NCBI GenBank assembly: GCA_022836615.1
Contig: MU405295.1
Coordinates: forward strand, 62,001-126,000
Origin: Annulohypoxylon bovei var. microspora
Taxonomy: Eukaryota > Ascomycota > Sordariomycetes > Xylariales > Hypoxylaceae
DNA: 64,000 bases
Direction: 5' to 3'
Made by a program: the position numbers and the translations under genes. Of the stretch, positions 45,505 to 57,653 are shown piece after piece (position 1 is the first letter of the stretch; every line of letters starts with the position of its first letter). A model generated the notes under the pieces. That model worked only from the letters and a program-made list of their open reading frames with translations, had not been told where the DNA came from and did no database searches.

Positions 45505-46264
45505 ATGTCCAAATTTGCCAAATGGAGGATGGAGCTCATTTCCATAGATGAAGAAGGATGCCATTTTTATATTGACCACTACAAACCGTTCAGGTTAGGT
45601 GCCTTGAAACAATATCCAGACGGTAGGTTTGCTTAACATGTATTTATTCGTCTAAGTGATACGTGTTGGGACTCTTTTGGGGCTGACAGCTGACCATCTT
45701 GCTCGGCCACTTACACCAACAGCCTTCGGTTCGACTTACGATAGGGAAATCAACTTCACTAACGATGACTGGCTTAGCCGCATCAAGAACCCTCTGGCTA
45801 AGACATTTGTGGCCGTGCGTACCCTTGATGGAAGGGTCCTGTCCGCTACGTCATTAATTGGGCCTATGCCGAACCCTGACCCATCAAGCAATCCGCTCCA
45901 AGCCAGTACCGAAATGAGGGATGGTAGCGATCAACACCACAATCATGGCAATACCCAGGTCTCACCACTGTCATTTCAGATTTCCGCTGTCTACACAACG
46001 CCAGAAGCTCGAGGCCAAGGCCTTGCAAAGGCTTTGGTCAAGACCGCGTCGGAGCAGGCTATCGGCTCTGCTAAGGGGCAAGAAAGACAGCTCTCACTAA
46101 GCTTGGTTGTCTCTGCGTCAAACAGCGCCGCAATAGGGCTTTACACGAGTTGCGGCTTCGTAGTGGACGAAGGAGGTCCAAGAACATCGTTCAATCCTCA
46201 CAAGAATTTGCCTTCCGATGAACTAGTTATGCGTTATCACGAAACCCCTAAGTCCCCTGAATGA
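45505..46264 (+). CDS. GNAT-family N-acetyltransferase
   Basis: Exons 45505-45622 and 45690-46264 with a 67-nt intron, 230 residues. The acetyl-CoA motif A is clear: ISAVYTTPEARGQGLAKALV, with the R-G-Q-G-L-A pyrophosphate loop. Motif B follows as LSLVVSASNSAAIGLYTSCGF, ending in the usual GLYxxxGF. The N-terminal part (MSKFAKWRMELISIDEE) contributes the first strand and helices of the fold, ending at RLGALKQYPD. A poorly conserved, His/Asn-rich loop lies in the middle (about residues 115-140). The substrate cannot be told from sequence; small-molecule amines and protein N-termini are both possible. The start chosen gives a natural GNAT N-terminus; the ATG at 45360 is in another frame. Confidence 0.8.
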
Positions 46265-46964
46265 CGGATTTCACATACCACATACCACTCCGTCCCCTTT
46301 AAAATAAAAAATTACGAGTAAAATAAAATGAAGATTACCCCAGAGATCTTCTCTACACGCTCCACCCGTCGCTGGCCTAGCCGTCTATCCCAACCAACTA
46401 CGGACGGCGCCCTACCTGCGCGGTCTTGGCATCCTGTCCAAAGAGGCAGCTTGTGACGTCTGCGCCCACAGGATTGGCTCGCCGCGAGCCGGACTAATTA
46501 AATGATCGCCCTAGGGCACGCACCGAAACCGACTGAGATTATCCTCTGGCAGGTCGACGACCCCAGCTCGCGATGTTTCATACTGGCAAATTCGCCCGCG
46601 AGGGAGGATGATCCCGGTAATCTCCTACCCACTACGGGCCTCGCTGCCGAGCCATATATTTTATACATATGGACCACGCGAACGGTGAAATCCCGCGTCG
46701 TCGGTTTCGTGCTTATCAAACATTCCACCTTGTTTGCTTCTTCGTTCTTTTTCACGTAGCAATCCACCTTCTTTCCTTCACCGCGTTTCGTCGCTCGACA
46801 TAAGGCAGGCAAGCCTGACACAACACCTTGAAGGGATATTCATTCGTTCGTCCATTCTCACCGTCACTCTTTTCAAGTACGAATCTACGTATCTATAATA
46901 AAAACTTCACGATCCTTGAATTCAAATTCTATCCCTTGTTCTTATCTCGACCCAAGCGATCAAG
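46265..46964. other. 0.7-kb spacer, promoter of CFEM gene
   Basis: A run of A/T-rich sequence after the GNAT stop is probably its 3' end region. The last 130 bp are pyrimidine-rich with a TATAATAAAA stretch near 46894 and likely hold the promoter/5' UTR of the CFEM gene. Confidence 0.5.
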
Positions 46965-47708
46965 ATGTTGGCGAAGCAGCAAATCCTCGTCGTCGCCCTC
47001 CTCGGGAGCGCGCAGGCCGCCGTCCAGTTCCCTACCTGTATCACGAGCTGCGTGCGGCAGTCGGGGTGCTCGCCCACGGACCTGGACTGCATGTGCAAGA
47101 AGTCGTCGTCGGGCACCTTCCTATCGGACGCCGTGGTCTGCATGAACCAGTGGTGCGACGCCAGCACCAAGTTCTCGGACCTGCTGGGGCCCATCCAGGC
47201 CAAGTGCGACGTGCCGCAGGCCGCCATTTCGTCCGCCGAGTCCAAGGCCGGCTTCGACACCGGCTCGGACTCGGACTCGACTCCCTCTGCTACCTCGAAG
47301 GCCAGCGCTACGGGATCGGGATCGTCGTCCCCCTCGGTGTCCGTCATCATGAGCGTCGGCGAGCCCGACAAGATCGACGGGTCTACCTCCGCGCCCCAGG
47401 TCACTGGAAGCGCCACCAAGGCCAGCAGCCCGTCGAGCGCCGTGTACTCTGACTCCACGGCCGTTATCACCCAGACCTCGGGCGCGTCTGAGTCCCTTCT
47501 CGTGGCGGCTACCACTCTTACCTCCGCTGCCAGCGCCAGCAGCACCTCCACCTCCACGTCTGAAGATTCTAGCGACGACTCCTCCAGCTCGTCATCCGAC
47601 GGCAGCCCGGCCGGCGGCCACACGGGCGATAGCGGCGCCGCAACAAGCCAGGCCTCCTTGCTAGCCGCCGTATTGGCCGTCGGTGCTGCTATGGCCTTTG
47701 GCTGGTAA
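46965..47708 (+). CDS. CFEM-domain GPI-anchored surface protein
   Basis: Intronless, 247 residues. A signal peptide (residues 1 to about 19, ending GSAQA-A) precedes a CFEM domain at about 20-85. All eight cysteines are present in the family's order: FPTC, ITSC, SGC, DLDCMC, VVC, NQWC and AKC, and the Asp in TDLDC is at the position that holds haem iron in characterised CFEM proteins. A long Ser/Thr/Ala-rich, probably O-glycosylated stretch follows, and the end is a hydrophobic tail (ASLLAAVLAVGAAMAFGW) typical of GPI attachment. CFEM proteins serve in haem/iron capture, wall structure or, in plant pathogens, as effectors; the sequence does not separate these. It has one CFEM domain and no receptor helices, so it is not a Pth11-type receptor. 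Confidence 0.93.
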   Translation: MLAKQQILVVALLGSAQAAVQFPTCITSCVRQSGCSPTDLDCMCKKSSSGTFLSDAVVCMNQWCDASTKFSDLLGPIQAKCDVPQAAISSAESKAGFDTGSDSDSTPSATSKASATGSGSSSPSVSVIMSVGEPDKIDGSTSAPQVTGSATKASSPSSAVYSDSTAVITQTSGASESLLVAATTLTSAASASSTSTSTSEDSSDDSSSSSSDGSPAGGHTGDSGAATSQASLLAAVLAVGAAMAFGW

Positions 47709-48463
47709 CCGCCATCCCCATCCCTATTCACCCGAAGCCTAGATAGGCTCTAATCTTCTATCTGTATGTATTGGGAGGAGGCGGTACTACTACGCTATAT
47801 AATAAATATCCCGGATGAACGTCTGGAATCTCGACTGGCGCCGTCGCACCGGTTGTTAGACGAGTCACAAGTTGGAGTCGAGACCGGATGTGGTTAAGAT
47901 GAAGCGGAGGAAAGTAATGCGCATGGGGGTTACGTCGCAGGATGATGAGACTGGCTGTGGGGGCGTGTCGCGGTAACAGGAGTAAATAAATAAGCTTGAT
48001 CTAATGGCCGTTTGGCTATGTGTGGCTCAGCTTACAAATATTCAATCAATGATCGATCTTTCATCGAACTAAATCATGGACAGGCCCTATTTCCTCGTAG
48101 CCGACGATCTAGTATCCACGTGATGGTCGAATTAACCTTTCTTTAGTACCTAAATATCTAGTGCATAAGTGTATGGTAATTAAGGTAAAAAGGGGGGCCA
48201 GGGGTGATGACAATAAAGCAGGTTTATGATTGATATTTTCCACTCCATATGGAACCATTCAGTTTCCGAAACAAATAATTACTATGTAGCATTATTTTGA
48301 AATATAGAAAGCGACAGCTTTGGTAGCGCACAGGTGTGATGTAGATATTAGGTAGTATACTCTCGAAGCATCTACAATAGAAAAAAATAGGCGAGTAGTT
48401 ATAATGGTTTCTCACCAAGATCCTCCAATGCTTTGAATCGAAGCCCATTAAACGATATGTGAG
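47709..48463. other. Convergent 3' spacer CFEM gene/MSH5
   Basis: 755 bp of 3' flanks. No gene or repeat recognised. Confidence 0.5.
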
Positions 48464-51400
48464 CTAAGGTTTCGATGTCGACTCATCAAGCAATGAGATT
48501 TGATCAAGAACCTTCCGATACCAGGTGCCTTCGACCTTCGTCCTATTATTAGGCGGTGCTTTAATATCTTGCCCAAGGAAATTCCGCGCAACGGCTTCAG
48601 CTTCTTCAAGTTTCTGCGTCTCAGCATCCGACAATTTTGAACAGACGACTTCGAGGTCTTCGTTTCTGACGATCATGAGCATGATAGATTCGGCCCTCTC
48701 AACTACTGCTTCATCGATACCGTTCATTGCCGCGCAGCGGCTGCCAAAACTCGCAATACTTCGGCCCGACTTGAGTTGGAAAAGATACGTAACTTGATCT
48801 TCCATGGTTGGAGCATCAAAATCCAATCGAACATCCATGTGCCCGAAGGCTAGCTCTGGAGTTTCCATTAGGAATTGTCCTTCGAAGATTTCGTGAAAGT
48901 GCGTGGCGGCTAAAACCTTTGGTCTCTCAGGACCAAGAGAGGTAAAATGGTCTAGTACCGCCGTGACTAAACCGGCACCATCTAGACTGTTCGTGCCTTT
49001 ACCAAACTCATCTATCAGCACAAGGCTTCTGCGAGTTGCAAAGTTCATTGCAAAGGCGACCTGGCGTAGGTCAATAGAGAATGCGCTTTCGTTCTTTGCT
49101 ACACTCTCACGTGTAGCAATACGTGTTAGTATACGGTCAGTAATTCCAATCTGAGCTCGTTCAGCCGGTACAAAACAACCAATATGGGCCAAATATACGA
49201 TAAGAGCAATCTGTTTGAGATATACACTTTTTCCGGAGTGATTTGGTCCCGTTAAGACGAGAGTGCTAGGGTGCTCTATCGAGTTTCGTTCGACCTCTGA
49301 TGAGGCTTCATTGGCAACATCTTCGTCTTGGTCCCCAGGTCCAGCAGAGATGTGACAGTCATTTGCAATAAATGATGGCACAACTAGTTCCTGCAAAGGA
49401 TGGCGACCTCCTTCGATATGTATGACATTTTGAGTCGTCATTTTAGGCGCAACCCAGTTATACTGTCCACAACCGATCGCCAATGCAAAGAGGCTGTCAA
49501 GCTCACCGAGGACGTCAGACGTTGCAATTATGACTTCCTGTTGCGCTAGAACTTTGACCGCGAGCTCGTGGATTATCTCAATCTCCCGATCTGCTAGATA
49601 TAAGCAAGCTCGACCAAAATACTATAAATCAAGAAGGGGTGCTTACCAATGATCATACAATAGGCATCCCCAAAATGCTCATCCATCTCCTTCATCTGCT
49701 GATTCTTATAGTATACACAACCCTCAGCTGCGAACATCCGTTCCCATACATCATTCAAGCCCTCACCATCGTAGTTGCCTTTTCCTGTTTCGGGGTTCAG
49801 CGAAACTACTGTTAAGAATCCTAATTGTGGAAAGAAAATGCAATTTTGCACATATCTTCTAGCCCATTCTGGTAACTCTCCTCGTAGTTTCGCTATGACG
49901 TTGGTTAAGAAATGTTCCATCCCATCGTAGCTTCGCTTTAGTTCGTCTAGATTACCGTCGACGCCATGTCTGACAGCAGTCCTTCCGCGTTCCATGGACT
50001 GCTCAAAATCGATAGTCTGACTGATCAGTTCACCCACTTGACAGAGGGCAAGCGGTTGAATAACATCTATCACCTAATTATACCATAAGTCAATTCGCAT
50101 CCTAGATGTCTGTGGTGTCTAACGGGATCTTACCTTTCTAATGATTTCGATTTTTTCTGACCCTGGCAAGGTTCGAAGTGAATCTCTAAGTTGCAAGCTA
50201 TATGCAGCGAACCGCTGTAAAGAAGCCCAGACGTTATTGGCTATGGAAATCTTACGACCTGGGATGTCAACGCCCTTTTCTAATAGGGCTATGACTGACT
50301 TCATGTTCTTAATTTTCTTGAGCTCGTTGCTTAGCTGCACAAGAGCCTCGGAATTCCCTGGTCGCAATAGGAACGATATCGTCTTCTGGCGGGCAAGAAT
50401 TAAATTGATGTCAGTGCTTGGTCGTAAGAAGATCTGGCGGAGCTTCGATTTCCCCTGGGGAGTGCGGGCTAGGTGCTGGAATAACCCATAGACAGAAAGA
50501 CTCTCTTTAGCACCGGAGCCGGAATTGCTCGGGCCTCTCTGATGACTATTCGGGTGGTGTTCCGACTGTAATATTTGAAGGGATACCAAAGTATCGGCAT
50601 TGACGAACATCGAGTCAAACAAAGCGAACATTTCAATGGACTTGATCCTGAATGCAACCAAGGCATCAGGATCATTTGGTAAATAATGGACCGTTCTCCT
50701 CCGTTGAAGGTCCCCAAGTAGCGCGCCAGCGCAACCGATCTGTTATATGTTAGAAATATGGCAAGATCAATTAGATAACAAAACCTGACCGTTAGTCGGC
50801 TGTCAAGATTGATTGAAGTCCCAAGACGCATTAGACGTGCTTGCTTTGAGTTTTCTTGCCCACCAAAATCATCAGCCTCATCCACGACTTCGTCGACAAC
50901 AGACGTATAGAGTACACTCTGATGGCCAAGTGTTTCTAGATTGAGTCCCAACAATTTCGCTTTGCCAGTATCATAACGGAAGTCAGCAGAGTTAAGGTTC
51001 CTCAAGATATAGGCACTTCGTGAATCGCCTACAAGGTGTATTAGTTGTGTTCGATGTGCACTAAAATCAAGAACTTTGATCTTACCCCGGTTTCCATCAA
51101 CTCCTTGAACCCTCTTAGTAAGGTAACTTGCTAGTGTCTCAGACGCCCTCGCGGATATGAGAATGGTAGTAGGATTGACGTGGAGAAGAAGCGTCTCAAC
51201 AAGATCGATACCTGGCATAGCTACGTCTTCAAGAAGGAACAAGGTCTCATCCATAGCGATATAATAAGCGCAGCCAAGATTCCCATTATCTTTCATGTCA
51301 ATCGCCATAATGATTTCTCCTAGTGCGTCTGCGTCTTCATTAGATAGTACATCGTCAACGCGTGAATCATCGTCGTCTTCCTGACGACGGCCTGAATTTT

Positions 51401-51710
51401 TCAACGATGCCCGACTAGATGGGGGACGTAGGGACAGTCTTTGTCTTTGGGGATGAGGCGGGAGCTGAGGAGAAGATTCATTGGACAGTATTGTATTTCT
51501 TGAGTTTGCGCGGCTTGAGTTTCTTGACAGGCCTGTACTTGATAAGTTAGGATATCTAGGGGTAGGACGTATCTGGTTAGGAGTAGAGAAGATATGGTCG
51601 CTGGTTGCTGATCGAGAAAACAATGAGCTAGACTGGGTGAGATTCTGAGTACGAGTAGACTGCGTTGAGGATGCTCTCGATGGAGTTTGGTATCTTTGTC
51701 TGGATGCCAT
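48464..51710 (-). CDS. MSH5: Meiotic MutS homologue MSH5
   Basis: Exons 51710-50790, 50739-50134, 50073-49647 and 49593-48464, 1027 residues. The first 120 residues are a Ser/Arg-rich disordered head. Then come the MutS connector, lever (LSVYGLFQHLARTPQGKSKLRQIFLRP) and clamp regions, and the ATPase: Walker A TGPNHSGKSVYLKQ (about residues 766-779), ESAFSIDLRQVAFAM, Walker B SLVLIDEFGKGT, then LAATHFHEI. The HSGKSVYLK variant and LDGAGLVTAVLDHF are typical of MSH5 rather than MSH4 or MSH2/6. There is no mismatch-binding N-terminal domain, as expected. With MSH4 it forms the MutSgamma clamp that stabilises crossover intermediates in meiosis. Intron 1 uses a weak GTCAGG donor; it is preferred because only it restores frame to IGCAGALL. 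The gene implies a sexual cycle, at least ancestrally. Confidence 0.93.
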
Positions 51711-52314
51711 ATTGCTGTTCTAGCTATTTAAAAAGCTGTACAAGGGGTTATACTGAGTACCTAGGTTTTATTACCTAGGCGAGTTGCCGTAGAGACTATT
51801 ATGTACGTATAAGCAGGTGGGTATTTGAGTAAAGAAATGGAACATTATAGAAGAGTGGTTACAAAAATACTTACCTACTGGTTAGGTTGTTCTTTCTAAT
51901 TCATATTTTTTAGTTTTGGAACTCTCCATGTGCCCAACGTAGAAGGAACGGTTCCTTGTGTTTGGGTGAACATGGAAGGCACCGGCTTCTCGCGGGGGTG
52001 AATATATTTCATCCCTCGTAGCTTCTATAGCTTTTAAGGACCCAATAGTAAATAGGTTCGTAGCTAGAATTTGGTATTCAATATTCGTTTATATCTCCAG
52101 CTACCTTATTGGGACCGGAATCATAGTGTGATGACTATATTCACCTAAATATCGAGGGTTACTAACTATGTGAGTCGCGAAAATCGTAGTATTGATAGCT
52201 ACGTGGCTTTAAGCACCCGTTTCTACCTCCAACTCTTTATAGTCGTGGCTAGTACAATAGGTCTATCCTATTGCAATGTTCATAGCTTTCTATACTAACC
52301 GCTTAGTCCATCGT
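51711..52314. other. 0.6-kb spacer MSH5/EMC5
   Basis: Promoter side of MSH5 and 3' flank of EMC5. A 7-bp-arm hairpin (CAATAGG/CCTATTG) lies at about 52255-52273. Confidence 0.45.
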
Positions 52315-52796
52315 CTATTTATTTTTGACCCATGCAGCAAATTCTTTCCTCTGCTTACGAATATCGACAAATCCGGGCCGGCTCTCTAGTAACCGGAATG
52401 GGTTTCCGACGTAGTCTTTCTCCACCTCTCCGCTGCTATCCAGAAATCCAGCTTCACCCTCTCTTTCGATCTTCCCTGCCCAGACGCGCCATTGAATTGG
52501 ACGCAGGTTTGAAGTTCCCAGCACCATGCCTAGGCAGACAACAAGCGTTGCGACGACGGTCTCGATGGTGATATCGATCGGTAGAGTGCTGGATGGGGCG
52601 TTGTGTGATGCCGTTAGGGAAGAGAGGGATGCGGCCCGGTGCGTTTGGAGAACAGAATGTTCATAAGCCGAGTAACAGCTGGATGTGCAAGCTATTGTAA
52701 ACCATAAAGCTCTAGTTGTGATGAAAATGGGAGTTCTTACGCGTCTGCTAACAGCAATAGCCCGAAGGCTGTTGTTAGCTTGGAAACCCAAGTCAT
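52315..52796 (-). CDS. EMC5: ER membrane protein complex subunit 5 (EMC5/MMgT family)
   Basis: Exons 52796-52741 and 52678-52315 with a 62-nt intron, 139 residues. Two membrane helices are seen: residues about 5-22 (KLTTAFGLLLLADACYSA) and about 58-78 (TIETVVATLVVCLGMVLG). The cytosolic C-terminus carries the conserved fungal block LRPIQWRVWAGKIEREGE and NPFRLLESRPGFVDIRKQRK. EMC5 is a core subunit of the ER membrane insertase complex. The animal homologue was also named a membrane magnesium transporter, but insertase function is now accepted. The intron ends with two AGs 13 nt apart. Using the distal one yields LLLLADACYSAYEHS, as in relatives, while the proximal one shifts frame. Confidence 0.92.
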
Positions 52797-53315
52797 CTTT
52801 TTGGGGACACCTGATGATACGTAGGTGATGGTAGTCAAAAATAATTGATGATGTTTAGAATAAATGACCAATTCAACCAGTCAATCAATCATTAACTGGG
52901 TCAAGTGCATGAATGTACCTTCCTTCCTTCCTTCCTAAGTGGATATTGTATCCATTATGTAGAAACTGGATGTTATGCTCCAAAACGGGTTGATGTTATA
53001 GTTTTCGGGGTACCTTAATCGTGCCTATCGGTCCGTACTGGTAATTACCCCATTTAACCTTAAGCTGCCGCTGCTTGCTTTAGCGGTGCCCGGGTGCATG
53101 AGGTAGGTGCGATACTACGGCTGCCGTCGCTGGAAAACCCCGCAATGTAAAGGGAAGCTCCCCGCAATGATCTTGCCTTACGGGCTGCAAAGCACTTCGT
53201 CATCTTAAACAACCTTAGAACCTTGGGCAGATCAACGTCTTTTACCTCTTAAGACAACTTGACTAAGTGCTAACACGACTCGCTCTACAATTATTGCATC
53301 ATCCATTCATTCAAC
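52797..53315. promoter_or_regulatory. Shared divergent spacer EMC5/HAD gene
   Basis: 519 bp between start codons. Holds a short CCTT microsatellite (about 52918-52935). No factor site assigned. Confidence 0.5.
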
Positions 53316-54137
53316 ATGCCTCGTGTAAGTTATAAAGACTTGCTTATTGTACTATCTCTATTTTTGGATTTTTACTTATTTAATACCCTGGTTTAATAGG
53401 CCAAGTACATTCTGCTCGACTGCGACAACACCCTCTGTCTGTCGGAGCGTTTGGCCTTTGAGGCTTGCACCGACTTGACCAACGAGGTCTTGGAGAAGTG
53501 GGGCAGGCCGGAGCGCTACACCGTCGAGCAACTCCTCGAAGACTTCGTTGGCCACAATTTCCGTGGTATGCTCAATGGCTTGCAGAAAAAGCATGGTTTT
53601 ACCATGAAGCCTGAGGAGGTCGATGCTTATGTCGATCGTGAGCTCGGTGCTGTGACCGCGAAGCTGAGCGAGAAGTGCCAGCCTTGCCCCGGCGTACTTG
53701 AGCAGCTTGAGGCGCTCAAACAGGCCGGGTACCCCATGTCCGTTGTCAGCACGTCAGCCAAGCCCCGTGTTGTCGCCAGTATCAAGAAGGTCGGAATTGA
53801 CCATTACTTCCCGGACGAGCACGTTTATAGTGCCGCTACCAGTCTGACCCCTCCGTCAAGTAAGCCTGACCCAGCTATCTACAATTACGCCTGTAAGCAG
53901 CTGGGTGTCAAGAACGAAGAGTGCATTACTGTCGAGGACAGTAAGAGCGGTGCCACTGCTGCCATGCGCGCCGGTATCCCCCTGATCGGATATGTTGGCG
54001 TCTACGGCATCGAAGAGGGCAAGGAGAAAATGGAGGAGATGGCCAAGATCCTGACTGAGCAATGCAAAGCCGACGCCATCATGTACGACTGGAAGGAGTT
54101 CCCCGAGTTGCTGAAGAAGATCGAAGAAGGATTGTAA
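53316..54137 (+). CDS. HAD-superfamily phosphatase/phosphomutase-like hydrolase
   Basis: Exons 53316-53324 (three codons, MPR) and 53400-54137 with a 75-nt intron, 248 residues. All four HAD motifs are visible: motif I LLDCDNTLC (Asp10 nucleophile, Asp12), motif II SVVSTSAKP, motif III Lys in SSKPDPAIYNYA, motif IV CITVEDSKSG. A helical cap (about residues 18-90) sits between motif I and II, which is the subclass I layout shared by beta-phosphoglucomutase, DOG1-type 2-deoxyglucose-6-phosphatase and glycerol-3-phosphatase. The substrate is probably a small sugar phosphate, but it cannot be named. The closest general pattern is that of fungal proteins annotated as HAD hydrolases with the LLDCDNTLCLSE start. 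Without the tiny first exon no ATG would precede motif I. Confidence 0.88.
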
Positions 54138-56913
54138 GTAAATTTACATCCTACATAGGGGTCGACTCAATTCTCAAAGAGCTTCCTATATTACATGCGG
54201 TTTTCATAGACGGATTTCGGAGGAAGGCATTATGACTTGATGAATTTGCGCATCGGCGGTGGTTTCTTTCCCAGCTTCAGCTTCACGAGTTTCGGGGTAA
54301 TGCGTTCGATCCTGGGCTAACTACGGGCTTCTCACCGAGAAGTCGCCGTGGACTCTGCCATACTATCGAGGTGCATTGAAGGCCGACTAAAATACTGAAA
54401 TTGTGTTAAATATCGCTCAGAAATAAAATGGCTCATTTTACTTACATTGATTCTGGTGTGATTCGTACTCATCACAAGAGAGGCAGAAAATCGCACAAAT
54501 CACTGTGAAGGGATTGGGGTTAGTGACGTAGGTAAGCATATATGAAGGGTCTGTTTTAGCCTATGTCGAATTATGTCTCATGGAAAATGACCTGAGTTAT
54601 TATTTCTGTACATTTCTACCAATCTTGTCCATGGCGAAGGTTTGTAGAAACAAGGAGAGTATGACTTCTTGAGTTTATGCATGTCTTGAGAAGATGTCAC
54701 GTAGGTATGCATTTCCCCAGATCTACATACATACCTATCTAGGTATGTAGTATCGTAAGCATCGTGGGGAAATCGTTTTGGGGGATACCAAACTGCTGTA
54801 AATATCGTTGGCTGTCAATCGAGGATTGAGATCTACCCCCAAAACAACTGTCAGGGGATACCCAAGCTCAGAAAACGTGACCTAGCAGATGATCGTGATG
54901 CTGACGATCGCAAGAGCTGTGGTTGGTTCCGGATCGTCGATTAAAAGCAAGGACCATAGGCGTCTTCTGAGCACAGACAAGAGTCTTGGTGTTCTTACTG
55001 CGAATGAACGACTATTATGCCGTCGTAACATTAATAAATTTTGATCTAGATGGATAGATGGTATGTAGATTACTTAATGATAAGTGAAAGATAAGATATG
55101 TGGATGACAATGAAAAAGTCTTACAACTATCACAGTCGTTACATAGTATCTAGATGTAAGTTTCGTTTATTACCTAAGATTACCTTGATATATTCCCACT
55201 TTAGTTAGGCTGTCTTGGCCATAATTAGATCTTCTGGCTACCGAACCGAGGCAGGGAGGTTGGAATCGAATGTCGAGGATTTGGAGTACATATAACCAAT
55301 AAGTTTCCAACCTTGGGACAACGGACCAAATCTTCCAATTCACCGCTACCTATGTATCCAGCTGTCCGGCTAGCGATTCTTTCGAAGCGAAGAAGACCTT
55401 GAGGGTCATCTAGGTGTTCGCCACATGGCCATTGAATACGATGAAATGGCATTGGACAACGTCAGTTTCAAACGCATCGAAGAAGATCGCACCTCGTATT
55501 CTCTTGGTTTTCTGAATAGTGAACACACGCTAATGCCACACCTTCGCCGCACCCGATTTTAGACTGCTGTGCTACCCGTAACGGAATTGTACTACGTGCG
55601 ACGGGCTAGACGATATTTTCATAGCTAATTTTCGAATCTGAGGTCATAGGCAAGGTATGCAAGTCGCCGACGATGATACTTTTCCTAAAGCTGCATAGTC
55701 ATGAGCGGGCTAACGGCTCTCGGCAGAACGCTGTGGAAATCCAGTATGTCCGAGTTCACATCTGTACCATGTGGTATGGTTTAAAATTACAACATAAAAG
55801 TATTTACACTGTAAAGCAATAAACAGCATCACTGGAATTTGGGAAGGGCCATATATATCTGCAGGTCTCACTGGTACGGCGAGATTTTATACATGCGAGA
55901 TCTTTTCTAATTTCTATACGTAGGCTTCGGTAAGTTGGTAATACGAAGTAGAAGGTGAAAATTCTATTCCGAAAAGGCCAACGTTTGTCAGACACAACAT
56001 GGTGTGTTTGAGACGATATTACTACCCAGCAATATGTATTCAACTATTGTTCTTTTCCTTTTTTCCCCCCCTTTCTCCACACAAGCAGTAGGTGGTCAGA
56101 TCCGACCCTAGTAGTGCCAAAAATGGATACCCCTTTTTTGTAAACAATCTTGACAGCGAACGGTTCAACGGGTCAAATTCTCATACCACAATTAGGTGTC
56201 CCGTTTTTCAACTTGTTCTGGCTCTTTTTTCCCTCTGGAAAGAGTCTAATTCAACTGTTGTAATAATAACTATCAAATAATTCAATAATTCAAGTCTCGA
56301 TCGGATCAAGATTGCTGTGATAACTCCTCTGGTATTGTAGCATAGAAAGTAGGTCGTAATTTTAATTATACCTTGAGGCTTGGCCGATACAATGCCATCC
56401 CATCAGCAATTTAGCTGCACCCCTAGCCCGGCTTAGAACCCGGTCCAACCAACCAAGGCAGAGGGAGGATCCTGCTCGACTGAGATTGGACGGTCTGAGT
56501 GGTCATGCATGGCAACGCGACTGTCGACACGAAAAATTGGACAGCTCAATGACGAGGTATGGAGGCGTCTTAGCGCTCAGCATCTCTACTTCTTGGATCT
56601 ACCCCTAGCCTCAGTCGACCAGCGGCGATCCCAAGCGATCCCAAGCTGCAAAGCAGGCTTTCCCCAGGGACGCTAAACAGAGACCCGTCTCGCATTCATT
56701 TCTTGTTAAATAGAGGCTCACCCAAGGCCGTCTATGTTTTGGTTCTTTTCCTTGTCTTTCCCCATTCACTTTTGTCTTTAAAGACTTTGTCACTCGCTTC
56801 TAATTCATTCTGCTTCAAGGCTTCGTTCTACACTCGTTCCAACATTCCTCATACAATACTTACTTAATACCTAATAATTGTATCACAACGAGCTGTACAA
56901 ATCAACCATCAAG
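54138..56913. other. 2.8-kb spacer, no gene seen
   Basis: AT-rich. A 22-bp hairpin palindrome (10-bp arms TACATACCTA/TAGGTATGTA, 2-bp loop) lies at 54728-54749. A tandem duplication of GCGATCCCAA is found near 56623-56645. The last 150 bp before 56914 are pyrimidine-rich, probably promoter/5' UTR. No gene, tRNA or mobile element recognised. Confidence 0.5.
54728..54749. repeat. 22-bp hairpin palindrome
   Basis: Ten-base arms TACATACCTA and TAGGTATGTA around a TC loop, built of the same TACCTA/TATGTA words seen across the spacers. Confidence 0.85.
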
Positions 56914-57653
56914 ATGCGTTTCTCCGTAATCATCGCCGGCGTCTTCGCCGCTGTCGCTAGCGCCCAGTCCGAGACCTCTTCTGCTGTCTCGTCTGCCGAG
57001 TCCTCAGCCACGTCTGATGCCTCAATCACTTCCGCCGCGTCCGGCGCCTCGTCGTCCGTTGTCGCATCTACCACCGTCGACGCTGTTTCCTCTTCCGTCA
57101 GCATAGACCCTGCCCAGGCTTCCACAGCTGCCTGCCTCAAGGCCTGTAAGTAGCGATCCTGGACATCTTGCTAGGATCGACAACTGACCCATCCTGAACA
57201 GGTGACTTGGGAGATGTTACCTGCCAAGCCGCATGCATTTCTGTGCCTAGCCCTGACACCACGAACGTGAACAAGACCACCGAGTGCGTTGCCGCCTGCC
57301 CCCAGGGCAACGGTACCGCTACCGACAACTTAGATTACGCCAACTGTGTCAACCAGTGCATTGCCGAGTACTACTACAGCACTGCCGGCTCCGCGAGCAC
57401 TGCGACCGGCACTGGTGCTAGCGGTAGCGGCGTCAGCGCTACCCCGAGCGTCACCGAGGTCCATTCGACTGTCACATCTGACGGATCCACCTTCGTCACC
57501 TCTTTCTCCAGCACCGTCGCTGCCTCTGGAACCGGCTCTTCTGATTCGGCCTCCTCCACCTCCAGCTCGGCAGCCGCCGCGGATATGCTCTTCTCCCCTA
57601 TCGGCTCCGGCCTCGGTCTATTCTCCTTCCTCGCTGCTTTCCTTGCTCTATAA
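56914..57653 (+). CDS. GPI-anchored Ser/Thr-rich protein with four CX3C pairs
   Basis: Exons 56914-57145 and 57202-57653 with a 56-nt intron, 227 residues. A signal peptide (residues 1 to about 17, MRFSVIIAGVFAAVASA) is followed by a Ser/Ala/Thr-rich stretch to about residue 70. The central domain (about 74-140) has exactly eight cysteines in four CX3C pairs: CLKAC, CQAAC, CVAAC and CVNQC. A second Ser/Thr-rich stretch and a hydrophobic tail ending FLAAFLAL follow, as for GPI attachment. The protein probably sits at the plasma membrane or in the wall. It lacks the CFEM pattern. Relatives are known to me only as hypothetical fungal surface proteins. The intron falls inside the first CX3C pair. 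Start at 56914 rather than the upstream in-frame ATG, because it gives the clean signal peptide. Confidence 0.85.

Noticed and set aside
50469..50740. Continuation of the MSH5 first-exon frame through the intron
   Set aside because: Beyond 50790 this frame encodes no MutS sequence; the correct MSH5 frame resumes at 50739 after a 50-nt intron.
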